Below the pieces are notes generated by a model. The model was given only the letters and a program-made list of their open reading frames with translations. It searched no databases and had not been told where the DNA came from. The position numbers and the translations under genes were made by a program. Positions 55,984 to 64,000 of a stretch of 64,000 nt of DNA are shown one piece after another; position 1 is the stretch's first letter; every line of letters begins with the position of its first letter. Source of the stretch: Salinibacter sp. 10B (GTDB taxonomy: Bacteria; Bacteroidota; Rhodothermia; Rhodothermales; Salinibacteraceae); NCBI RefSeq assembly GCF_002954405.1, contig NZ_MQWC01000004.1, forward strand, positions 862,670-926,669, written 5' to 3'.

Positions 55984-56888
55984 CTACTCCTTCGGCTGAA
56001 TGGGATCCGAATGATTTGCCACACAGCGAAAACCGTAGAGATCATGATACTTCATGTCCTCGGATTTCCTCGGCATGCGGTTATATAGGCGCGTCCACTG
56101 AGGCGTATCCATAGGACTTGCCCCCCCCCGCATGACTCGTTTTTTTCCCTATCTGGTCCCGTAGGATTTTTCCGGGGCGACACCTCGTAGTAGTTCTCGT
56201 CGTACCAGTCTCGGGTCCACTCCCGTACGTTGTCGCTCATGTTGTGCAGTCCCAACGGATTCGGCGGATACGTCCCGATCGGCTGCACGTCCATGCGTTC
56301 GATCATATTTTCTCCGGGCCGAGGCATCCCGTCGTTGGTTGCCACCGCCACATTCTTGCCACGGCTCCGTGCGGCGTATTCCCACTGTGCCTCCGTCGGC
56401 AAATCCATTTCCACCCCGATCTGCTTGCCTGCCCATTCGCAGTATGCCCGCGCATTTTCCCATATCGGCACCGAGACCGGATACCGACCTGATCGCTCTC
56501 TGTGTCCGAGCGCTTTCTTCTTCACTGTGTCGCGTCCCGTCGCGTTCGTGAACAGGTCGTACTCCCAGTAGGTGACCTCGTACTTCTGGATCGAGTAGCT
56601 GCTCAACGTAACCTTGTGAGCTGGCTCCGTGTCGGCGCTCGACGTCCACGCCCCTCCGCCCAGGGAATCGGGCATCCCCACGTCTCCCATCATGAACGTC
56701 CCGCCCTCGACGAATACCAGACTCTTTCGCGTCCATTCGCGGAACCACTCTAGATTCTCCTCCGTCGGCGTCGGCATCTGATAGCTCTCGGGCTGCCCAT
56801 TTCCCTCCTCGCCACACCCGAAAAGGAAAAGCACGCCCAGGACCACTAGGCCCACTCTTTGAAAATGCATAGGCAAACGAACGGGCAA
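55984..56888 (-). pseudogene. SUMF1/formylglycine-enzyme-like lipoprotein, frameshifted
   Basis: A lipoprotein signal (MHFQRVGLVVLGVLFLFGC, start ATG 56870 likely) precedes a SUMF1/FGE-sulfatase fold: FVEGGTFMMGD, YSIQKYEVTYWEYDLF, LPTEAQWEYAARSRG, GLHNMSDNVREWTRDWYDENYY. The reading frame then meets A7 (56140-56146) and runs off to a stop at 56052. In the next frame the true end continues as RVMRGGASPMDTPQWTRLYN and DLYGFRCVANHSDP to TAG at 55984-55986, with the family's RGG and GFRC hallmarks. A -1 shift at A-AAA-AAC restores it. It may be disrupted, slippage-expressed or a sequencing error. No FGE Cys pair is evident, so it is likely a structural or binding relative. Confidence 0.78.
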
Positions 56889-57050
56889 CTAAGACAAATT
56901 AGATTCGGTAGTCGGTGTGCTCAATTCGGTCTCGGATCGGATCTCCGGGACTGTACTCAAGCGAGTTGGAGCCCCAGTACAGAGAAATCAAGTGCCGCAA
57001 AGCGCCGGTCCACTCATCTCCATCCAGTCGAAAACAGACAATCGTGAAGC

Positions 57051-59274
57051 CTAGCCAGGCCGGAATCTTCGTCCGCCCATCCCCCCGCCCGCACCCATTT
57101 TCCCGCTTCCAGCCGTGGGTCCACCTGGCGGACGTGCAGGTCCCCCCGGATGTGCGCCAGCAGCACCTCCTATCTGTACATCCACTCCGCCATCGGTCAT
57201 CGGCGGTCTGCCATCATCTTCGTCGTGAGATCCATCCTCTCCCTCGTCAAAAACATCTTCCAATACCATGCTCTCACAGACCTCCCATAGCTCGCGCGGA
57301 CTCTGAACCCACCGGAGCACATGTAAAATTGCCTCTTCACGGTCTCCCGCTCCATCTTCTAATTCCTCATAAGCTTCTTCGAGAATATCGCCCATGAATA
57401 CCCCAAAGGGAAGAAGTCCAAAAACCTCCTCTCCCCCTTCCTTGAGAATAGACAGTACGTCTCGCTCCAACAGGGACCTTGAGTCACTGAGAATTGCCAG
57501 CAAACGCCCCTTCGCTTCAGGCGTGGTTGTTCTTAAAGAAAATTGCCTCGGATCCTTCAAAATCTTCCTTGCCAGTCCTTTAGCAGCTTCAGTACGTTTT
57601 GACTTTTCAGCAAGACGGTGCTTCTGTCTCTGCCACCAATCTTCTGTTTTGTCTATAGCTTCTTTGCTCGCCATTTTGGTCAGGTCAACCCCCTCCTGTA
57701 AACTTCTGACAAGTACGGATGTCAATATTTTAAACGCCTCCGGCTCAACGAATGTCAGGTTGCTGTAGCCTACATCCCGAAGGCTGTGGTAGACGTAGCC
57801 CACAAAGTTCGTAATCGTTTTGGCGTTGACCTTCAGCTCCACCTTTCCGGTGGCGCCTTTGCCGTACACCAGCCGGGCGGCGGCTACCACCCGCAACTGG
57901 CCCTCCACGACCCCCACTGCCAGGTTGGCCGAGAATCCCAGCCCCAGGTTGCCGGCCACCTTGCCCTTCACCTCTGCAACGGCGACCCACGCCTGGTCCG
58001 TTGGCTTTCCCTGTTTCCGGAGCTGCTGCTCCTCGTCGGGATTAAACCATTCCAGTGCCCCGGTGATGGCCCCGCCGGCCTCCAGCCCCGCAAATGCGCT
58101 GATGCCCGTGTCCAGGCCGGCTGCAGTCCCGGACGTGTCGCCTCCGTAGGACCGAACCGCCCGGGCCGGCACGGCCGCCATCTCGTTCTCCGCCCCGTTG
58201 CTTGACTCGCCCATTTTAAAGAACCCGAGGTACCCCTGAATCGAGGCACTGCCCCCCAGCCACGTATACAGACTGGTTTCGAGCCTGCCCCGCACCTTCC
58301 CAAAGGTGATCGGCTCCACGTCGTACGCGTCCGCGTCCGGGACAATGGCCGGGGGTGGATCGTCCTCTTTGTCCGGCGAGGCAGTGTACTGGTCAAGAAT
58401 AAGTCCGAGCTCCTGCTCGCGGAAGTCGTCGAAGCGCTGTTTCGTAATGTTGGGGGTCGTGCGAATATCGAGATAGATCCCATGCCACGCCTTTTTGGCA
58501 TCAGACATCTGTGATAGCGTCTCCTTCCAGTCGCTTTTCACGTCGTCGGGGACCCCGTTCATCCCCAACAGATTGGGCATGGTCGTGCCCAGTCCCACCT
58601 CCTTGCTCACAAACGTCAAGCTGTCCTCGACGGAGCTCTTTAGGGTCCCCACGAGTCCCGCCGTTGCTTCTGCTCCGGCCTCGGCAGACTCCCAAACGGC
58701 GTGCTCCATCCGCTCCCAGTCCACCCCATCTTCCCGCAGCTCGATCCCCGACGGCACCTCGCCCTGGTAGGTCTGCTGCTGCGACGCGAGGTACCGGGCA
58801 ATCCCTTCTCCAAGCTGCCGGAGCGACTCCTCGTCCATTCGCACGGGCTTCTTCTCCGTGTCCTCCGCGTTGCGCTCCCGGATGCGGTCGACGATCGGGT
58901 CGACGAGGACCTCGGGCGGGAGGTGTTCGTACTCGTCGAGAACGTCGGTGAAGCCCCCCCTCGTCTACCTCCAGAAGAATAGTGGATTCCTCCCCGTAGC
59001 GGCACGCGTGGACCTGGCGCTCCATCAACGCCTCCCGGATCTTGTCTTCAACCTTGGACCGCGGAAAGGAGTCCTCCGTCCGTTTCTTCTCCGCAAGAGT
59101 GAATCCGTCTCTCCAAATCGCGGGAAACGGTACAATCGGGACGCCGACGTGCACCTCCTGGCCTTCGGTATGTGGTAGGTAAAAGGTTCCGGTAAACGAG
59201 CTTTCCGCAAGGGCCACGTCGGCGCGGGCCTTGCCCGCAAAGCCGAAATGCCCCTTGCGGGGCTGGTACTGCAC
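57051..59274 (-). pseudogene. large effector-like protein, frameshifted at G7
   Basis: Two frames together encode about 740 residues. The first begins at GTG 59274 (VQYQPRKGHFGFAGKARAD ... ESTILLEVDEGG). At a run of seven G (58954-58960) a one-base shift is needed to continue into FTDVLDEYEHLPPEVLVDP and on to the stop at 57051. The middle (about residues 330-510) has GISAFAGLEAGGAITGALEWFN, GLGFSANLAVGVVEGQLR and NFVGYVYHSLRDVGYSNLTF, which recalls from memory the central region of type VI secretion effectors of VasX/BTH_I2691 type. The C-terminus is a Gly/Pro/Met-rich tail. The next three kb upstream hold four paralogues in tandem. Function unproved; either a decayed or phase-variable gene, or a homopolymer sequencing error. 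Confidence 0.6.
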
Positions 59275-59306
59275 CTGTGAACGTGACGAATTTTCGGGAG
59301 TCTCCT

Positions 59307-60332
59307 CTACCGAACAATGCAGAGCTCCCCGTCGACCCGACCGACAATCACTCGCATCGAGAGAATCGATCCGTTCTCCCCTCGCGTCTTGAAAAACGTC
59401 CGCCCCGTCGGATCCCAAGGCTCGTCCGGCTCCCCGTTCTCGACGTACACCTCCCACAATCGGCCGCCCAACAGCGGCCGCAGCCCGATGTCCTCTCGCT
59501 CAAAATCGGTCCGGAGCCCGTTCGCATAGTATCTCTTTAGAGTTTTTTTCCACCACTCGTAGCCATTTGACTCGTAGTACGCCTCGTTGTAATCCTCCGT
59601 TTTAATAGTCAGCTCCTCGTAAATTTCGCGGCTATCCTGCCGCCGCATCAGGTCGCGGAGCTTGACGGCGTAATCCTTCACCGCCGCCGTGTCCTCGATC
59701 ACCGGCGCCTCGGTCAGGTGCTCCGCGAAGCTCGGGGTCTTCGGGCTATCAAACCGCACGGTCATCTCGATTGGAAACTCCACGCTGGTGAGCTCCTCCT
59801 CCCGGCCCGCCAGCTTCTGCTTTTCCTCCGGCGGCGCCGACTGCATCCGCTCCTGAAACGTCTGCCGCTTCTCTTCCCACCGGGCCTTGATCGTGTCCTG
59901 TAGGTTGAAGGTCGTGATCTCTTCCCCGGCCTGCGTGCCGGTGAGCTGCCCCTCCCGATATAGCGACACCGACCCGCTTAGCCGCGCGTCCTCGACCGTC
60001 GTCAGGCCGCTTGAGTCCGACTTCATCGTCGGGCCCGCCACAACGCGAATCTCGTTGTTTTCCCCAATGAGATCGACGTTGACTGGGGCCGACTTCGCCC
60101 GTCCGCCCGCAGACGTGGCTTGTAGGTAGGGCCGACCGTTGAGCCTCACGTAAAACGACCCTCCCCCGGTCGAAAGCTCCAGGTAGTAATGCAGCTTCTC
60201 CTCGGACGTGTCGGCATCGGCGGCCGGGACAGATGTATCTGGTTCCATGGCACCCTGTGGATTGAAGAGGCCGACCCCCAAGATCAAAAGGACGACGACA
60301 AAACCGAACGGTGTCCACGAACTACTTCTCAT
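59307..60332 (-). CDS. tandem paralogue 1, candidate immunity protein
   Basis: A 341-residue protein with an N-terminal membrane anchor or signal (FGFVVVLLILGVGLF), a short linker, a beta domain (about 47-125: LHYYLELSTGGGSFYVRLNGRPYLQ ... GENNEIRVVAGPTM), a charged helical segment (about 150-185) and a C-terminal region ending VGRVDGELCIVR. It would lie in the periplasm. This is the first of four copies with a unit spacing of about 1,078 bases, the last transcribed. No family recognised. Tandem duplication next to an effector-like gene is typical of immunity genes, which is the basis for the candidate label. Confidence 0.7.
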   Translation of the reverse strand: MRSSSWTPFGFVVVLLILGVGLFNPQGAMEPDTSVPAADADTSEEKLHYYLELSTGGGSFYVRLNGRPYLQATSAGGRAKSAPVNVDLIGENNEIRVVAGPTMKSDSSGLTTVEDARLSGSVSLYREGQLTGTQAGEEITTFNLQDTIKARWEEKRQTFQERMQSAPPEEKQKLAGREEELTSVEFPIEMTVRFDSPKTPSFAEHLTEAPVIEDTAAVKDYAVKLRDLMRRQDSREIYEELTIKTEDYNEAYYESNGYEWWKKTLKRYYANGLRTDFEREDIGLRPLLGGRLWEVYVENGEPDEPWDPTGRTFFKTRGENGSILSMRVIVGRVDGELCIVR

Positions 60333-60384
60333 TCAAGTCACAGTTGGCCTTGTCTCTGTGCCGCCACAGGTTTGAGCGGCTGCT

Positions 60385-61410
60385 TCAACGAACAATGCAG
60401 AGCTCCCCGTCCACCCGGCCGACAATCACGTGCATTCGGGAAATCGTTCCGTTCTCCCCCCGCGTCTTGAAAAATTTTCGACCGGTCGGATCCCAGGGCT
60501 CGTCCGGCTCCCCGTTCTCGACGTAGATCTCCCACAGCCGCCCCCCCAAAAGCGGCCGCAGCCCTATGTCCTCTCGCCCAAAATCGGTCCGGAGCCCACT
60601 CTCGTAAAAATCCTGGAAGCGATCTCTCCACCATTCATATCCGTCCGACTCGTAATAAGCCTCGTTGTAGTCCTGATTCTTCACCTTCAACTCCTCGTAG
60701 AGCCCGCGGCTGTCCTGCCGCCGCATCAGGTTTCGCAGCTTCACGGCGTAGTCCTTCAGCGCCGCCGTGTCCTCGATCACCGGCGCCTCGGTCAGGTGCC
60801 CCGCGAAGCTCGGGGTCTTCGGGCTGTCGAACCGCACGGTCATCTCGATCGGAAAGCTCACGCTGGTGAGCTCCTCCTCCCGGCCCGCCAGCTCCCGCTT
60901 TTCCTCCGGCGAGGCCGACTGCAGCCGCTCCTGAAACGCCTGCCGCTTCTCTTCCTGCCGGGCCTCAATCGTATCCTGCAGATTGAAGGTCGTGATCTCT
61001 TCTCCGGCCTGCGTGCCGGTGAGCTGCCCCTTCCGGTACAGCGACACCGACCCGCTCAGGCGGGCATCCTCCGGCGTCGTCAGCCCGCTCGAATCCGACT
61101 TCATGGTCGGGCCCGCCACGACGTGTAGCTCGTTGTTCTCTCCGACCAGACGGACGTTGACCGGGCCCGACATTGCTTCTCCTCCAGCGGAAGACGCCTC
61201 CATGTAAGGCGTGTCGTTAATCGTCACGTAGAAGGAGCCTCCGCCTGTCGAAAGCTCCACGTAGTAGTACAGCTTCTCCTCGGTGGTGTCCGCATCGGCA
61301 GCAGGGACAGATGTATCTGGTTCCATGGCACCCTGTGGATTGAAGAGGCCGATCCCTAAGATCAAAAGCACGCCGACAAAACCGAACGGTGTCCACGGAC
61401 TACTTCTCAT
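60385..61410 (-). CDS. tandem paralogue 2, candidate immunity protein
   Basis: A 341-residue paralogue with the same layout as its neighbours: anchor FGFVGVLLILGIGLF, beta domain LYYYVELSTGGGSFYVTINDTPYME, GENNELHVVAGPTM, a helical charged segment, and the end VGRVDGELCIVR. The stretch SVSFPIEMTVRFDSPK and TEAPVIEDTAALKDYAVKL is nearly the same in all copies, while the region after RQDSRGLYEEL varies (RFQDFYESGLRTDF). The pattern of a constant frame and a changing patch is what one expects of proteins that bind related partners. Confidence 0.7.
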   Translation of the reverse strand: MRSSPWTPFGFVGVLLILGIGLFNPQGAMEPDTSVPAADADTTEEKLYYYVELSTGGGSFYVTINDTPYMEASSAGGEAMSGPVNVRLVGENNELHVVAGPTMKSDSSGLTTPEDARLSGSVSLYRKGQLTGTQAGEEITTFNLQDTIEARQEEKRQAFQERLQSASPEEKRELAGREEELTSVSFPIEMTVRFDSPKTPSFAGHLTEAPVIEDTAALKDYAVKLRNLMRRQDSRGLYEELKVKNQDYNEAYYESDGYEWWRDRFQDFYESGLRTDFGREDIGLRPLLGGRLWEIYVENGEPDEPWDPTGRKFFKTRGENGTISRMHVIVGRVDGELCIVR

Positions 61411-61462
61411 TCAAGTCACAGTTGGCCTTGTCTCTGTGCCGTCACGGGTTTGAGCGGCTCCC

Positions 61463-62524
61463 TCAACGAACAATACAGAGTTCCCCGTCGACCCGGCCGA
61501 CGATCACTCGCATCGACCAGATCGTCCCGTCTTCTCCCCGCGTTTTGAAGAACTTTCGCCCCGTCGGATCCCAGGGCTCGTCCGGCTCCCCGTTCTCGAC
61601 ATACACCTCCCACAGCCGACCGTCTAGCAGCGGCCGCAATCCGATGTCCTCCCGATTAAAATCCGTCCGAAGACCACTCTCGAAGTATTTTCCTTCTAGG
61701 TGCTTCTTCCACCACTCGTATCCGTCCGATTCATAATACGCCAGGTTGTAATCTCTATTCTTCACCTTCATTTCCTCATAAATTTCGCGAGTATCCTGTC
61801 GCCGCATCAGATTGCGCAGCTTGACCGCGTAGTCCTTCAGGGCCGTAGTGTCCTCGATCACCGGCGCCTTGGTCAGGTGCCCCGCAAAGCTCGGAGTCTT
61901 TGGGCTATCAAACCGCACGGTCATCTCAATCGGAAAGCTCACGCTGGTGAGCTCCTCCTCCCGGTCCGCTAGCTCTTTTTTCTCCTCCGGTGGCGCCTCC
62001 TCCATTCGATTCAGAAACGACTGTCGCTTTTCCTCCCGCCGGGCCTCGATCGTGTCCTGCAGGCTGAACGTCGTGATCTCTTCTCCGGCCTGCGTGCCGG
62101 TGAGCTGCCCCTTCCGGTACAGCGACACCGACCCGCTCAGGCGGGCATCCTCCGGCGTCGTCAGCCCGCTCGAATCCGATTTCATGGTCGGACCGGCCAC
62201 GACGCGTAGCTCATTATTCTCACCGACCAGTCGAACGTTAACCGGGCTCGACATCGCCTCTCCCCCGGCGGAGGTCGCCTGCATGAAAGGCGTGTCGTTG
62301 ATCGTCACGTAGAAAGAGGCCCCGCCGGTTGAGAGCTCCACGTAGCAGTAAATTTTCTCCTCGGTGGAATCAGTATCAGCAGATGAGGCGGTTGGCGGCG
62401 ACTCTATAACGACAGGTGGACCGGTTGGGCCAATCCCCAGGTGCAGAAGCGCCACGACGACAACGATTGTGCGCCCCAATCCTTTGCCAATTCGAATCAC
62501 GGCTGGCACTGTATCTGTGGACAT
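61463..62524 (-). CDS. tandem paralogue 3, candidate immunity protein
   Basis: A 353-residue copy. Its N-terminus differs (MSTDTVPAVIRIGKGLGRTIVVVVALLHLGIG), while the rest follows the family: YCYVELSTGGASFYVTINDTPFMQ, GENNELRVVAGPTM, the VSFPIEMTVRFDSPKTP core and the C-terminal VGRVDGELCIVR. The helical linker is divergent (SFLNRMEEAPPEEKKEL). I start at ATG 62524; a start at 62572 would overlap copy 4. Confidence 0.68.
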   Translation of the reverse strand: MSTDTVPAVIRIGKGLGRTIVVVVALLHLGIGPTGPPVVIESPPTASSADTDSTEEKIYCYVELSTGGASFYVTINDTPFMQATSAGGEAMSSPVNVRLVGENNELRVVAGPTMKSDSSGLTTPEDARLSGSVSLYRKGQLTGTQAGEEITTFSLQDTIEARREEKRQSFLNRMEEAPPEEKKELADREEELTSVSFPIEMTVRFDSPKTPSFAGHLTKAPVIEDTTALKDYAVKLRNLMRRQDTREIYEEMKVKNRDYNLAYYESDGYEWWKKHLEGKYFESGLRTDFNREDIGLRPLLDGRLWEVYVENGEPDEPWDPTGRKFFKTRGEDGTIWSMRVIVGRVDGELCIVR

Positions 62525-62546
62525 CACGCATTTTCGGGAGTCTCTT

Positions 62547-63596
62547 CTACCGAACAATGCAGAGCTCCCCATCGACCCGGCCGACGATCACTCGCATCGA
62601 GGAAATCGTTCCGTTCTCCCCCCGCGTCTTGAAAAATTTTCGACCGGTCGGATCCCAGGGCTCGTCCGGCTCTCCGTTCTCGACGTACACCTCCCATAGC
62701 CGGCCGCCCAACTGCGGCCGCAGCCCAATGTCCTCTCGCTCAAAGTCCGTCCGCAGTCCACTCTCGTAAAAGTCCTGGAAACGTTTCTGCCACCACTCGT
62801 ATCCATCAGAATTGTAATATGCCTCGTTGTAATCCCGATTCTTAACCTTCAGCTCCTCGTACAGCCCCCGGCTGTCCTGTCGTCGCATCAGGTTTCGCAG
62901 TTTGACGGCGTAGTCCTTCAGCGCCGCGGTGTCCTCGATCACCGGCGCCTCGGTCAGGTGCTCCGCGAAGCTCGGCGTCTTTGGGCTGTCGAACCGCACG
63001 GTCATCTCGATCGGAAAGCTCACGCTGGTGAGCTCCTCCTCTCGGTCGGCCAATTCCCGCTTCTTCTCCGGCGGCGCCGACTCCATCCGCTCCAGAAACG
63101 CCTGCCGCTTTTCCTCCCGCCGGGCCTCAATCGTGTCTTGGAGATTGAACGTCATAATTTCCTTTCCGGCCTGCGTGCCGGTAAGCTGCCCCTCCCGGTA
63201 AAGCGTGACCGCGCCGGTCAGGCGGGCGTCCTCCGGGGTCGTCAGTCCGCTCGAATCCGATTTCATCGTAGGGCCTGCGACAATGTGCAGCTCGTTGTTC
63301 CCACCCACCAGATCAACGTTGGCCGGAGTCGACTTGGCTTCCCCACCGGCAGACGTAGCCCGCAGATAGGGCCGTCCGTTGAGCGCTATGTTAAATGATC
63401 CGCCTCCAGTCGAAAGCTCTAAATAGTAGTAAAGCTTCTCCTCGGTTGTATCCGCATCAGCGGGCGGGGCCGTTGACGACGATTCCATGACAGGGTGTGG
63501 ATTCAATATGCTTAGTAAAACGATAATGGCTGGTAGGGCAAGCACAGATACAATCCAATCGTCTTCGCTCTGCTCATCGGCTCGTGCAGTCAACAT
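62547..63596 (-). CDS. tandem paralogue 4, candidate immunity protein
   Basis: A 349-residue copy, first of the array in transcription. The N-terminal MLTARADEQSEDDWIVSVLALPAIIVLLSIL has a hydrophobic segment near residues 15-31. Then come LYYYLELSTGGGSFNIALNGRPYLR, GGNNELHIVAGPTM and the shared core and end. It starts 23 bases after the stop of the partial gene upstream, so the whole run is one probable operon. Confidence 0.68.
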   Translation of the reverse strand: MLTARADEQSEDDWIVSVLALPAIIVLLSILNPHPVMESSSTAPPADADTTEEKLYYYLELSTGGGSFNIALNGRPYLRATSAGGEAKSTPANVDLVGGNNELHIVAGPTMKSDSSGLTTPEDARLTGAVTLYREGQLTGTQAGKEIMTFNLQDTIEARREEKRQAFLERMESAPPEKKRELADREEELTSVSFPIEMTVRFDSPKTPSFAEHLTEAPVIEDTAALKDYAVKLRNLMRRQDSRGLYEELKVKNRDYNEAYYNSDGYEWWQKRFQDFYESGLRTDFEREDIGLRPQLGGRLWEVYVENGEPDEPWDPTGRKFFKTRGENGTISSMRVIVGRVDGELCIVR

Positions 63597-63619
63597 GAGT
63601 AGTTGTTTTGAGCTCTCAC

Positions 63620-64000
63620 TTAATACGTGTAATTGTCGAGAATGGCGTCGAGCTCCCCGTGGTGGAGAAACGCCATAAAGTCGGTCTTAAGCACGCGGCG
63701 GCTCAGCGTGTCGGAATACTTATCCAGCCCCTTCCGGATGTCCTTGGCCATCTCTTCGACCGCCTCCCGGTCTCGCCGGACATCTGCACGCTTCAATATG
63801 GCCTCGGCTGTGTAGTCGGCCACCTTTTCCGGGGGCATCTCGGTCCGGCGCTCTCCTCGCTTTCGCACCTCTACGTTGTCGAACGGCCACGCCTTCTGTT
63901 GAATCACGCTGGTCACCCGCCCGATCCCACTCGGGTCCGGATCTCCACCGTAAAATACCTTGGTGAGAATCGACCGGATCTCGTCCGGATGCAGCTGATT
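63620..64000 (-). CDS. partial hypothetical gene at right edge
   Basis: The last 126 residues of a protein whose 5' end lies outside the window. Visible parts: NQLHPDEIRSILTKVFYGGD, VIQQKAWPFDNVEVRKRGERR and an acidic helical end DKYSDTLSRRVLKTDFMAF, HGELDAILDNYTY. I do not recognise a family. It heads the minus-strand run that continues through the four paralogues and the effector-like gene. Confidence 0.6.
   Translation of the reverse strand, partial: NQLHPDEIRSILTKVFYGGDPDPSGIGRVTSVIQQKAWPFDNVEVRKRGERRTEMPPEKVADYTAEAILKRADVRRDREAVEEMAKDIRKGLDKYSDTLSRRVLKTDFMAFLHHGELDAILDNYTY

Larger units (their letters stand above)
59307..63596 (-). repeat. four-copy tandem array, about 1.08 kb unit
   Basis: Gene 3' ends lie at 59307, 60385, 61463 and 62547, giving steps of 1078, 1078 and 1084 bases. 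Spacers are repeated as well: the 1-2 and 2-3 spacers share CATTCAAGTCACAGTTGGCC and a GGTTTGAGCGGCT end, and a TTTTCGGGAGTCTC phrase occurs before copy 4's stop and near 59290. The array evidently grew by unequal duplication. Confidence 0.9.

Noticed and set aside
59307-63596. CRISPR-like or phage-like repeat
   Set aside because: The repeats are 1.08-kb protein-coding units with no short spacer pattern, so this is gene duplication rather than a CRISPR array or prophage.
55984-64000. Complete type VI secretion system
   Set aside because: Only effector-like and immunity-like features are seen; no TssB/C, Hcp, VgrG or ClpV is present in the window.

Overview
The window reads as chromosomal DNA of a halophilic or marine bacterium of the Rhodothermota (Salinibacter-like, within the broad Bacteroidota group). 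This is inferred from high GC, Asp/Glu-rich proteins, a secreted protease with a type IX secretion (T9SS) sorting tail, a bacillithiol glycosyltransferase (BshA), a DUF2723 membrane glycosyltransferase and a DASH cryptochrome. No rRNA operon, CRISPR array or prophage was seen.

Layout. 1-9 kb: TonB-like protein, small membrane protein, folK, T9SS protease, aldo/keto reductase, fasciclin protein, MsrA lipoprotein, short-chain dehydrogenase. 9.3-12.1 kb: tRNA-Thr(TGT)-Tyr-Gly-Thr(GGT)-tuf on the minus strand (the same order as E. coli thrU-tyrU-glyT-thrT-tufB), then tRNA-Ala(CGC). 12.3-20.6 kb: DUF2256 plus DASH cryptochrome, GntP permease, MFS transporter, methyltransferase and two phosphoesterases. 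21.4-31 kb: recG, pdxJ, era, pdxB, a SleB-like hydrolase, an outer-membrane barrel and bshA. 31-38 kb: MBL hydrolase, LptF/G permease, rsmI, a thioredoxin-like protein and the DUF2723 protein. 38.5-39.7 kb: a chorismate mutase preceded by an aromatic-rich 46-codon leader and a terminator. 39.8-53 kb: cupin, CNNM/CorC protein, mpl, an NTT-type transporter fused to HEAT repeats, PAP2, SDR, MscS, a kinase/PP2C pair and a second aldo/keto reductase. 53.2-55.9 kb: an IS256-family element whose right terminal repeat is split by an IS110-family element. 56-64 kb: a minus-strand cluster with an incomplete gene at the window edge, four tandem 1.08-kb paralogues, a large frameshifted protein and a frameshifted SUMF1-fold lipoprotein.

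Three items deserve most attention. First, the chorismate mutase leader looks like a translation-coupled attenuator: 11 Phe/Tyr codons in a 16-codon stretch, an 8-nt antiterminator complementarity and an intrinsic terminator. Second, the 56-64 kb cluster has the architecture of a polymorphic effector with an expanded immunity array. Third, the nested insertion shows an IS110 element sitting inside another IS's terminal repeat, with a structured 5' region that could encode its bridge RNA. pdxJ and pdxB both point to the DXP-dependent pyridoxal phosphate route. Functions rest on motif reading only; no database search was possible.
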